From positions 124,001-188,000 of the forward strand of contig AZKM01000006.1 of the NCBI GenBank assembly GCA_000510425.1: a stretch of 64,000 nt of DNA, read 5' to 3'. This document shows positions 29,461-37,728 of the stretch, in pieces. Position 1 is the first letter of the stretch. The number at the start of each line of letters is the position of its first letter. This DNA is from Eubacterium nodatum ATCC 33099. Lineage in GTDB: Bacteria; Bacillota; Clostridia; Peptostreptococcales; Anaerovoracaceae. The notes beneath the pieces were generated by a model. The model was given only the letters and a program-made list of their open reading frames with translations. It was not told the DNA's origin and made no database searches. The translations under genes were made by a program, and so were the position numbers.

Positions 29461-29663
29461 GTTTTAGTCACTTCCACAAAATCAGTTTTATGCTATAAAA
29501 AAAGGAGCTCACGCCTGTCATTCCACTATATTTTTTAATTAACGGCAATTCAGCCTATATGACACTCTTTGTTCCGTCATCAAATGATATATCACTCATT
29601 ATACTAAAAAATATATGTAATTAAAAGTAATAAATAGTAATATCCGTAAAAAATATAAGAATT

Positions 29664-29694
29664 AAAAAGAGGGGTTCCTTCACCCCTCTTTTTT
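29664..29694 (-). terminator. Rho-independent terminator after the NuoEFG-like operon
   Basis: AAAAAGAGGGG (29664-29674) pairs with CCCCTCTTTTT (29683-29693) around an eight-base loop. The symmetrical A and T runs allow function on both strands. It lies about 40 bp after the stop of the large subunit gene. Confidence 0.88.
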
Positions 29695-29735
29695 AAGTTT
29701 ATTTTTATACTGCTCATTCTAAACTTTAATTCTGC

Positions 29736-32700
29736 TTACTGGATGTCCAATCTCACAGGTTTTGGAATTCTGCTCATTATATCCGTCATCAGAGCATCTG
29801 TACATTTTAACTCATCCACCAGCTTGACAGTTTTTGCTTCTACGAACTTAGGCTCGTAAGGCTTCATTACGCCTCCGAGAACCTCGCCCTCTTCTGCATA
29901 CTTATACATTGGAATTTCATCGTTCATTTCAGCCGAAATGTCGTATTCATCTTCAAATGGGAACTCAACTTCAAACACATGCGCCAACTCTGCTGCAATT
30001 TCCCAATTGCTGAAATCAACATCTTCTTCAATTGCAGCCTCCACAGGAAGAAGTCTTCTTTCTGTATTTGTATATGTTCCTGATGTACTTGCAAAACCCG
30101 TTCCCGGAATAAATACATCTGCCTTTTCACCGGTTTCAGTCATGAACACATCAGAGACTCCTAAGAACTCAAGATTTGAAAGGTCTGTATCGACAGGATT
30201 TTCTCCGAATATAATCAAGCCTTTTAGACTGTCAAGAGCTTCAGCACCCGCATGGATTCCCATATCCACCAGACCCTGTGAATTATTTTTTGCTTTAACC
30301 TCCAAAATACCGTCTCTCGGGGTTCCAATATGTCCTGACAGAAGTGCAAGCTCTCCGATGAGTTTTCCGGCTTCCTCTGAAAGAACATTCTGCTGATAAA
30401 CTATCATGGCCTTTTTAGCATTTGCATAAAGTTCAGCAATCTCTTTACAGGTATCGCAGGTTTCAACATCATCAAGAGATTTTCTAAAGGCTTCAAATCC
30501 TTCAGCTTCACTGCTCTTGCCCATCTCAATCATTGACTTTGCAAGTTTCTTCAGGAAAGCGGTATCATTTTGGATTTCAATGACTCTATCTGCAAATTTC
30601 CAAGCATCATTGGCTCCTTCAGTAGTAGCAACAACCACCTTTGCACCTGCTTCGGCAGCCTGCTTAATCTTATTCCAGATAACAGGATTTCTTCCCTTAA
30701 TAAATCCCGGAACTAAAATTACATCTGTTGATAAAAGTTCATCTATGGTATTTGGAGAAACCTCGTGACCTAATCCAAGAATTTCATTAACTCCACTTGC
30801 TCTTCTGTTAAAGGTAAATGTTTTTGCACCCACCAAATCTGCAAATTTCTTGATTGCATAAGCTTCTTCGTTTGTATAACGATCCGAAATCGATACACCG
30901 ATTGAGTCCTTGCCATGTCTCACAGCCACCGACTCCAACTTTTTCGCCATCATGACGAAGGCTTCATGATAGTCAGTAAGCCTGAATTTTCCATCTACAT
31001 CCTTAATCATAGGATCTACAATCTTGCCCTCCAGCAAAGATTCATCAAAACCAAACTTACCTTTACCGCAGCAAATCCCCCTATTTACATAGCCTTCTTT
31101 TGACGGATTTGCCTTAATCAGCATATCGCCGTAGGATTCCAAATCGAAGGTACAGCCCACTGAGCAGTAAGAACATGTCGTTTCGGCTATTTCGGTGTCA
31201 AGCGGCACCTCCTTCTGCACTGTCTGAATTTCCTGAAGTGCACCAACCGGACAACAGGTTACGCACTGACCACAGGATTCACATCCCGACTCTGCCAGTT
31301 TCATTCCAAGTGTCGGCTGAACTACAGTATCAAATCCACGATTCACAAGTCCAAGTGCTCCTACACCCATAACCTCATCACAGACTCTTACACACAGTCC
31401 ACAAAGAATACATTTGTTAGGATCACGAACAATGAATGGATGATCATCATCAAACCGGTTCATAGTCTTTTCGCCACAGAAACGGTCTGACTTAACTCCA
31501 TACTGATTTGAAAGCTCAATCAGCTTACATTCAAAATAGTCATGGCATCCACATTCCAAACATCTGCCGGCTTCCTTAACTGCCTGTTCTTCTGTCAATC
31601 CTCCGAAAACAACTTCTGAGAAGTTATCTTTTCTCTCCGTCGCATTGAGCTGATCAGCCTTTTCTCTGCATATTCTTTCCCTGTCTTCAAAAGTCTTTTC
31701 ATCTACATCATGCCTTTCCACAAAAAACGGCTGTTCATATTTAATGGTTTCTCCATTCAAATATGAATCAATTACTGTAGACACCTTTCTGGCATCTGCA
31801 ATGGATTCAATAGCTATAGAAATTTTGTCATTTCCGCAGTCACCACCTGCAAACACTCCGGGTATACTTGTCATAAAGGTTTCTTTATCGTATGCAATGG
31901 CATTCTTTCTGGTCTTTTCCACATCAAAAAGTTCAGCATCAACCGCCTGACCGATGGCCAGAATAACATTATCAACATCAAGAGTCTCTGTCTTTCCTTC
32001 AATCGGTATAGGACGGCGGCGGCCTGAAGCATCAGGTTCTCCGAGTTCCATGCACTGAAGGATAATCTGTTTCACATGACCTTTTTCATCTTTGATGATT
32101 TCAAGCGGGTTCGTCAGGTTCTTAAAGATTACACCTTCCTCTTCACCCTCTTCAATTTCAATCATGTCAGCAGGCATCTCATCCTTAGTTCTTCTATAAA
32201 CGTTATAAACCTCTTCAGCACCGAGTCTAACTGCAGTTCTGCATGCGTCCATTGCAGTATTACCGCCACCTACGATTGCAACCTTCTTACCGAAATCAAT
32301 AGGTTCATTTCTAACCACTTTACGCAGAAAGTCTATACCGCCGATGACGCCTTCTGCATCTTCACCCGGACAACCGACCCCCGTGGACAGCCATGCACCG
32401 ATTCCCATAAGAACCGCATCAAAGTTCTCCCTAATCGTTTCAAATGGAATATCAACACCAATCTTTGTGTCCGGAACCATTTCAACTCCCATAGCTGCTA
32501 TAAGTGAAATTTCACTGTCCAAAACCTCCTTTGGAAGACGATATTCCGGGATACCGTAGCGAAGCATACCGCCCAATTTCGGCATAGCATCAAAGATTGT
32601 AACATCATGTCCCATCTGCCTTAAGAAGTAAGCTGCAGAAAGACCCATAGGTCCTCCTCCGATTATTGCAACGGATTTACCTGTTTCCTCTTCAATCTCC

Positions 32701-33257
32701 GGCAGATACTGTTCTTCTTCGTTGAGTGCAAGGTCTGCAGCGAAACGCTTAATTGACATAATGCTTATAGGTTCTTCAATTAGTCCCCTTCTGCATGCAT
32801 CCTCACATGGATGAGGACATACACGACCTATACACGCAGGTAGCGGAATCTTATCTTTAATAAGCTCATTTGCTTTCTCATATTCCTGATTTGCAACAAG
32901 CCCCACATATCCCTGACAGTCCGTTCCGGCAGGACATGCAAGGGAGCATGGACCGATACAGTCACCATTATGGTTGGAAACTAAAAGCTCCAAATTAGTT
33001 TTTCTGGACTCTAAGACCCTTTCTGTGCTCGTCATTATCACCATTCCCGGAGCAATCTCCGTAGCACACGCCTTACATAGCTTAGGGTTTCCTTCTACCT
33101 CTACAACACAGATTCCACATGAACCATATACAGCCGTTCTTTCATCGAAACACAGCGTTGGGATAAATATGTCATTTTCCTTCGCAACTTCAAGAATAGT
33201 CTGTCCTGGAAGGCCGAGTACTTCTTTTCCGTCTATATTCAATCTAAAATTCTTCAT
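29736..33257 (-). CDS. NuoG-like iron-sulfur subunit fused to a GltD-like FAD/NAD(P) module and a formate-dehydrogenase-like domain
   Basis: This multidomain redox protein has 1173 residues. Residues 1-80 are a [2Fe-2S] ferredoxin (C36, C47, C50, then C61/C64). About 96-110 holds an H-x3-C-x2-C-x4-C pattern (H96, C100, C103, C108) as in NuoG. About 110-510 is a glutamate-synthase small-subunit-like flavoprotein with FAD motif IIGGGPMG (198-205) and NAD(P) motif IVGGGNTAMD (328-337). Two [4Fe-4S] motifs start at C616 and C659. From about 695 the protein resembles the molybdopterin domain of formate dehydrogenase, with cluster cysteines C695, C698, C702 and C730, but where formate dehydrogenases have Sec or Cys (about 817-820) this one has FNRRASG. 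It is therefore unlikely to oxidise formate. AAGGAGG precedes the ATG. A bifurcating or transhydrogenase role with the next two genes is inferred. Confidence 0.88.
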   Translation of the reverse strand: MKNFRLNIDGKEVLGLPGQTILEVAKENDIFIPTLCFDERTAVYGSCGICVVEVEGNPKLCKACATEIAPGMVIMTSTERVLESRKTNLELLVSNHNGDCIGPCSLACPAGTDCQGYVGLVANQEYEKANELIKDKIPLPACIGRVCPHPCEDACRRGLIEEPISIMSIKRFAADLALNEEEQYLPEIEEETGKSVAIIGGGPMGLSAAYFLRQMGHDVTIFDAMPKLGGMLRYGIPEYRLPKEVLDSEISLIAAMGVEMVPDTKIGVDIPFETIRENFDAVLMGIGAWLSTGVGCPGEDAEGVIGGIDFLRKVVRNEPIDFGKKVAIVGGGNTAMDACRTAVRLGAEEVYNVYRRTKDEMPADMIEIEEGEEEGVIFKNLTNPLEIIKDEKGHVKQIILQCMELGEPDASGRRRPIPIEGKTETLDVDNVILAIGQAVDAELFDVEKTRKNAIAYDKETFMTSIPGVFAGGDCGNDKISIAIESIADARKVSTVIDSYLNGETIKYEQPFFVERHDVDEKTFEDRERICREKADQLNATERKDNFSEVVFGGLTEEQAVKEAGRCLECGCHDYFECKLIELSNQYGVKSDRFCGEKTMNRFDDDHPFIVRDPNKCILCGLCVRVCDEVMGVGALGLVNRGFDTVVQPTLGMKLAESGCESCGQCVTCCPVGALQEIQTVQKEVPLDTEIAETTCSYCSVGCTFDLESYGDMLIKANPSKEGYVNRGICCGKGKFGFDESLLEGKIVDPMIKDVDGKFRLTDYHEAFVMMAKKLESVAVRHGKDSIGVSISDRYTNEEAYAIKKFADLVGAKTFTFNRRASGVNEILGLGHEVSPNTIDELLSTDVILVPGFIKGRNPVIWNKIKQAAEAGAKVVVATTEGANDAWKFADRVIEIQNDTAFLKKLAKSMIEMGKSSEAEGFEAFRKSLDDVETCDTCKEIAELYANAKKAMIVYQQNVLSEEAGKLIGELALLSGHIGTPRDGILEVKAKNNSQGLVDMGIHAGAEALDSLKGLIIFGENPVDTDLSNLEFLGVSDVFMTETGEKADVFIPGTGFASTSGTYTNTERRLLPVEAAIEEDVDFSNWEIAAELAHVFEVEFPFEDEYDISAEMNDEIPMYKYAEEGEVLGGVMKPYEPKFVEAKTVKLVDELKCTDALMTDIMSRIPKPVRLDIQ

Positions 33258-33271
33258 TCTCTTCCTCCTTC

Positions 33272-35020
33272 CTAGATTCTAACTACTGCACCAAAGTTAC
33301 AATTGTCTTCGCACTTTCCGCACTTGATACAGATGCTCTGGTCTATTACATGCTTACCTTTGACCTCACCTGTAATGGCCTGTACCGGACAGTTCCTTGC
33401 ACATCTTGTACAGCCTACGCAGTTATCTTTGATTTCGTATCTGATAAGTGCCTTACATGATTTTGCCGTACATGTATGATTGTAAATATGGTCTTCATAT
33501 TCATTTCTGAAATAACGAATTGTGGATAACACAGGATTTGGAGCTGTCTGACCGAGACCGCACATTGAACCGTCTTTAATTTTATTAGCCAGTTCTTCAA
33601 GCTTTTCAATATCTCCGTCTTCTCCCTTCCCTTGCGTGATACGCTCAAGAATTTCTAGCATTCTCTTCGTACCGATTCTGCAGTAGTTACATTTCCCACA
33701 GGATTCTTTCTTTGTAAAATCTAAGAAGTAACGAGCCATGTCCACCATGCAGGTATCTTCGTCCATTACGATCATACCACCCGAGCCAACAATAGCTCCT
33801 GTCTTAACTATGTCTTCATAAGTTACCGGTGTCTCTGAAATATCTGCCGGAATACATCCTCCTGAAGGTCCTCCCATCTGGACTGCCTTGAACTTTCTGT
33901 CGTTCTTAATTCCGCCACCGATATTGAAGATAACGTCCTTAACACTTAGACCCATCGGAACTTCCACAAGTCCGCCCTTTTTAATCTTCCCTGCAAGAGC
34001 AAATACTTTAGTTCCCGTTGAAGGTCCTTTTCCAAGTTTTGCAAAAGCCTCTCCGCCATTTTCAATAATCCATGCAACATTTGCAAAGGTTTCCACATTG
34101 TTGATATTAGTTGGCAGCTGCCAATATCCCTTTGCTGCAGGGAAAGGCGGTTTTAGACGAGGCATTCCTCTTTCACCTTCAAGGGAAGCGATAAGTGCAG
34201 TTTCTTCTCCACATACAAAGGCTCCGGCTCCGGCTTTGATTCTAATATCAAAGTGTTTTCCGGTTCCAAATATATTATCGCCCAGGAATCCCTTTTCTCT
34301 TGCCTGCTCCATGGCAATTTCCAAGCGTTTTATTGCCAGCGGGTATTCAGCACGGCAATAAATAATACCTTCCGTTGCACCCATAGCAAAACCACCTATT
34401 ATCATACCTTCAAGCAAAGAATGCGGGTCGCCTTCCAATACGGAACGATCCATGAATGCCCCCGGATCTCCCTCGTCGGCATTACAGACAATATACTTTT
34501 CTTTACCGAGATTCCCTTTTGCCGCATTCCATTTGAACCAAGTCGGAAAACCTGCACCTCCACGACCTCTCAGATTTGAAGTTTTAATAATGTCAATAAC
34601 TTCGTCCTGTGTCATTGAAGTTAAAACTTTTCGTGAAGATTCATATCCTCCTACCGCAATGTATTCATCGATAATTTCAGGATTGATAAGCCCGCAGTGA
34701 CGAAGAACTACCCTTTCCTGTTTAGCAAGGAACTGTTGATCTTCCACATCAATTGCATAATCTGAAACAATCTTTCCACCTTTTAGATGCTCTTCAACAA
34801 TTTTTTCAACTTTGTCCGGCTGAACCTTCACATATCTTGTGAGCTTGCCATCGTCTTCATAAACATCTACTATCGGTTCCAGATAACATGTTCCAACACA
34901 ACCTGTAACAGTCAGTTCAACATCTACATTGTGCTTTTTTATCTGCTCTGTAAAAGCATTTTCTGTTTTTTTTGCACCTGTGGCAATACCACAACTGCCC
35001 TGTCCAATTACTACTTTCAT
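33272..35020 (-). CDS. NuoF/HydB-like NADH- and FMN-binding subunit
   Basis: This protein of 582 residues contains an N-terminal thioredoxin-like [2Fe-2S] domain (about 1-95), an NADH/FMN domain with LRGRGGAGFPTWFK and CNADEGDPGAFMDR, an SLBB segment, and a [4Fe-4S] site in ESCGKCNYCRIGTKR. Two further ferredoxin clusters close it (DNCVGCTRCARNC and CIKCGKCEDNC). The layout is that of HydB/NuoF subunits of electron-bifurcating hydrogenases and formate dehydrogenases. TTAGGAGG precedes the ATG. Gaps are 14 bp to the large subunit gene and 10 bp to the small one. Confidence 0.93.
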   Translation of the reverse strand: MKVVIGQGSCGIATGAKKTENAFTEQIKKHNVDVELTVTGCVGTCYLEPIVDVYEDDGKLTRYVKVQPDKVEKIVEEHLKGGKIVSDYAIDVEDQQFLAKQERVVLRHCGLINPEIIDEYIAVGGYESSRKVLTSMTQDEVIDIIKTSNLRGRGGAGFPTWFKWNAAKGNLGKEKYIVCNADEGDPGAFMDRSVLEGDPHSLLEGMIIGGFAMGATEGIIYCRAEYPLAIKRLEIAMEQAREKGFLGDNIFGTGKHFDIRIKAGAGAFVCGEETALIASLEGERGMPRLKPPFPAAKGYWQLPTNINNVETFANVAWIIENGGEAFAKLGKGPSTGTKVFALAGKIKKGGLVEVPMGLSVKDVIFNIGGGIKNDRKFKAVQMGGPSGGCIPADISETPVTYEDIVKTGAIVGSGGMIVMDEDTCMVDMARYFLDFTKKESCGKCNYCRIGTKRMLEILERITQGKGEDGDIEKLEELANKIKDGSMCGLGQTAPNPVLSTIRYFRNEYEDHIYNHTCTAKSCKALIRYEIKDNCVGCTRCARNCPVQAITGEVKGKHVIDQSICIKCGKCEDNCNFGAVVRI

Positions 35021-35030
35021 TCTGCACCTC

Positions 35031-35543
35031 CTAAGCTCTTTCTTTGATTTCAGCCAGGATTTGCTTAACTTTATCTTTGGTTAAATTACCATAAGTTTCA
35101 TCTCCTTCGCTGCTTGTAACCATCATTACCGGAGCTAGAGAACAGCATCCAAGACATGCCACATTATTTAATGTGAATATACCGTCTTGAGTCGTTTCAC
35201 CATCTTTAATATCTAAGTATTCACCAATTGCTTCTTCGATACTGTCAGCACCATTAACATGGCAGGCTGTACCCTTACACAGCATGATTAAATACTTACC
35301 CACCGGCTGCAATCTAAACTGTGCATAAAAGGTAGCAACACCGTAGATTTTAGCCGGTTTAATTCCTGTTGCCAATGAAATGTGATTAATCACTTCAACG
35401 GAAAGATATCCATAGATTTCTTGTGCTTTCTGAAGTATTGTGATTAGGCTTCCAGGCACTTTTGCATACTTATCCAGCGTAGGCTGCAATTCTTTAAATT
35501 GCTCACCGGTGCCGGGACAGACGCAACATTTTTTTTCACTCAT
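35031..35543 (-). CDS. NuoE/HydC-like [2Fe-2S] subunit
   Basis: This thioredoxin-fold ferredoxin has 170 residues and cluster cysteines in CKGTACHV and ACLGCCSLAP. Subunits of this kind join NuoF-like partners. A short cysteine-containing tail (KKCCVCPG) precedes the domain. AGGAGG stands before the ATG. It is the first gene of a three-gene operon with its own sigma-70 promoter at 35599-35628. Confidence 0.93.
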   Translation of the reverse strand: MSEKKCCVCPGTGEQFKELQPTLDKYAKVPGSLITILQKAQEIYGYLSVEVINHISLATGIKPAKIYGVATFYAQFRLQPVGKYLIMLCKGTACHVNGADSIEEAIGEYLDIKDGETTQDGIFTLNNVACLGCCSLAPVMMVTSSEGDETYGNLTKDKVKQILAEIKERA

Positions 35544-35598
35544 TATGACTCCTCCTGTTGCTCAATAGATTATAATAGCTAAAATAACTATAACTTGT

Positions 35599-35628
35599 AT
35601 TATACAATAAAATTATACAGTTTATCAA
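35599..35628 (-). promoter_or_regulatory. Sigma-70-type promoter of the NuoEFG-like operon
   Basis: On the minus strand TTGATA (35623-35628) and TATAAT (35599-35604) are separated by 18 bp. The start codon lies about 50 bases downstream. Confidence 0.7.
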
Positions 35629-35688
35629 TGCAAGGTTTTATGCGGTACTTACATGGATACACCTTTTTATACATGAACCGATTTAAAC

Positions 35689-36600
35689 TCATCGCTTTTT
35701 CATACGATTCTTTTTCAGTTCATTGACGTCAATTTCCATATAAAACAGTGAGATAATTACTATTATTTCACCTATAAATTCCTTCATTGTAGGAACCTCG
35801 CCGGCAAACATAAAGCCCACTATCCCGGCAAAAACAGGCTCCAAAGAAAAGATAATCCCCACATGTGTCGGTTCTGTATACTGCTGTGCAATGGGTTGAA
35901 CAACAAATGCCACCCCGGTACAAAATATTGCCAGAAACGCAAGCCAAACCAAAACTTCAGCAGATTTCGGCACTGCAAAGGTTTCCATAGACAGACTCAA
36001 TATAAGCATCACAACTCCGCAAAACCCTAAGCTGAAAACTCCTGTCACGTATGGATCAACTCGCTTATCACTGACTGCTTTAGATGTGATTACAATTTGA
36101 ATAGCATAGGAAATCCCTGTGCTCAAACTGAAGAGATCCCCCTTCAGATGTGCCAAATTAAATGAAAAATCGTTTTTCAGCGTCATAAGCATTATGCCCA
36201 CAAAACACACTGCAACTGCAACTATCAGTTTCTTTTCCGGACTCTTTCTATATACTATAAATTCTATAAGCGGAGTAAAAAACACTGTTGTGGCACATAA
36301 AAATGCACAGTTCGATAATGTGGTGTATTGTACACCAATAGTAGCTCCTGTATAAACAACGGATAATGCAATACCGATAAAGCAGCTGTATAGTAATGTA
36401 ATCTTATTAACTTTTTTTACACGATTAAAGGATAATGCCACTGCGACTGCAAAAGCACCTAAAAATCTATAGGTATTCAGGGCAAATGTCGGAACCTCCT
36501 TAATTGCCACTTTCATTCCCAGATATGAAAAACCCCAACACATTGCCACAACAAGAAGCATTAAATCTGCTCTTAATTCCTTTTTCTTATCCAACTCCAC
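35689..36600 (-). CDS. EamA/DMT-family membrane transporter
   Basis: This membrane protein has about ten hydrophobic segments in two EamA repeats, beginning with LMLLVVAMCWGFSYLGMK and ending in FAGEVPTMKEFIGE. Such proteins are exporters or permeases of metabolites; no substrate can be named. The start is uncertain. The open frame reaches a GTG at 36615, but GGAGG at 36606-36610 favours the GTG at 36600. It is isolated, downstream of holA on the same strand. Confidence 0.85.
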   Translation of the reverse strand: MELDKKKELRADLMLLVVAMCWGFSYLGMKVAIKEVPTFALNTYRFLGAFAVAVALSFNRVKKVNKITLLYSCFIGIALSVVYTGATIGVQYTTLSNCAFLCATTVFFTPLIEFIVYRKSPEKKLIVAVAVCFVGIMLMTLKNDFSFNLAHLKGDLFSLSTGISYAIQIVITSKAVSDKRVDPYVTGVFSLGFCGVVMLILSLSMETFAVPKSAEVLVWLAFLAIFCTGVAFVVQPIAQQYTEPTHVGIIFSLEPVFAGIVGFMFAGEVPTMKEFIGEIIVIISLFYMEIDVNELKKNRMKKR

Positions 36601-36663
36601 CACTTCCTCCGTCACTTGTTCTGAAGATAAAACTTCGATTTTTCATTTCACTCTTTTTTACAG

Positions 36664-37728
36664 TTAAATCTTTGCTATAAAGATTTCCAATGCTGTCTGG
36701 GGACTGAGAATACCGGTTATGATATTGCTGTACGCTTCATAAATCCCTTTGAGCATATCCCTCAACTTTTCCATAGAATACCTCGAAGCATATTTCATTC
36801 CTTTTTCTATCCTAAATCTGTGAATTTTGGTATATTGGCTTATTGCATATGCACTGCAAATACCCTCATCACCTTGAATAAACTCTTTGATTTCAAGCAT
36901 AAGCTCAATCTGAGCTGCGATGGCTAAAGCTATGGGAACAGCACCATAAGGGTCATCTTTCATCCTATTGTAAAGTATCTCTAAAGCCACTGTCTTATCA
37001 TTTCCGCTTATACCGTCTATTAAGCTGAAAATAAATGTATCTCCATCGCCCTGTATTAAAGTATCTATATCTACTTTAGTTATAACACTTTTTTCACTAT
37101 ATGCAATAAGTTTGTTTATATCATTTTCAAAATTATATAATCTGTACTCACTTTCTTGATTAAGATAACCGGTATGGTGGATCAATTCACTCATAACCGC
37201 CCTGTCTATGGAAATCTTTGCTTCTTTAAATCTCTTTGCGGCAAATGATATAAGTTCAGATTCTGTAAGGGTTCCGTATTCGTATGCACCGGAAACCTTC
37301 TTCAAATTCTTCACAAGTTTGCTTCGCCGGTCAATTTCTGAGTTACTGAATATAACAATTGTATTTTCGTTTGGATTTTTCAGATATGAAACTATTGCCT
37401 CAATTCCATCTTCTCCATAACCTGCCAATCCGGAAGTCGACTTCAAAGCCCTGAAATTTTTGATCCAAACAACTCTCTTCTCAGAAATCATGGGAAACAT
37501 CTGACATGATGAAACTATTTCAGATGGAGTTGCCGTATCTCCGTCTAAAACAAGATAATCCACCGCCAAGGCAGTATCATTGATATATTTTTTCTTTATT
37601 TCAGCTACTGACCAATTGATCAGATATTCTTCAACACCAAACAGCAGAAGCGAATTATTCAATAAACCTTTTTTATTGTCCACTGTAAAGTCCCGAAAAC
37701 CTCGCTCCTCTTTCTTCTTTGGTGACAT
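36664..37728 (-). CDS. holA: DNA polymerase III subunit delta
   Basis: HolA is the clamp-loader subunit that opens the sliding clamp. At 354 residues it has the expected LLLFGVEEYLINW start, the MFPMISEKRVVWIKN segment in domain I, and a helical C terminus. It lacks a functional Walker motif, as usual for delta. Its first 70 bases overlap the 3' end of comEC, a neighbour pair often seen in Firmicutes. Confidence 0.92.
   Translation of the reverse strand: MSPKKKEERGFRDFTVDNKKGLLNNSLLLFGVEEYLINWSVAEIKKKYINDTALAVDYLVLDGDTATPSEIVSSCQMFPMISEKRVVWIKNFRALKSTSGLAGYGEDGIEAIVSYLKNPNENTIVIFSNSEIDRRSKLVKNLKKVSGAYEYGTLTESELISFAAKRFKEAKISIDRAVMSELIHHTGYLNQESEYRLYNFENDINKLIAYSEKSVITKVDIDTLIQGDGDTFIFSLIDGISGNDKTVALEILYNRMKDDPYGAVPIALAIAAQIELMLEIKEFIQGDEGICSAYAISQYTKIHRFRIEKGMKYASRYSMEKLRDMLKGIYEAYSNIITGILSPQTALEIFIAKI

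Noticed and set aside
29938..30396. Plus-strand open frame of 152 codons opposite the NuoG-like gene
   Set aside because: Serine/proline-rich antisense shadow without a start signal; the opposite strand is clearly coding.
29736..33257. Annotating the large subunit as formate dehydrogenase
   Set aside because: The cluster cysteines fit, but the catalytic Sec/Cys position lacks any cysteine or in-frame TGA, so formate oxidation is unlikely.
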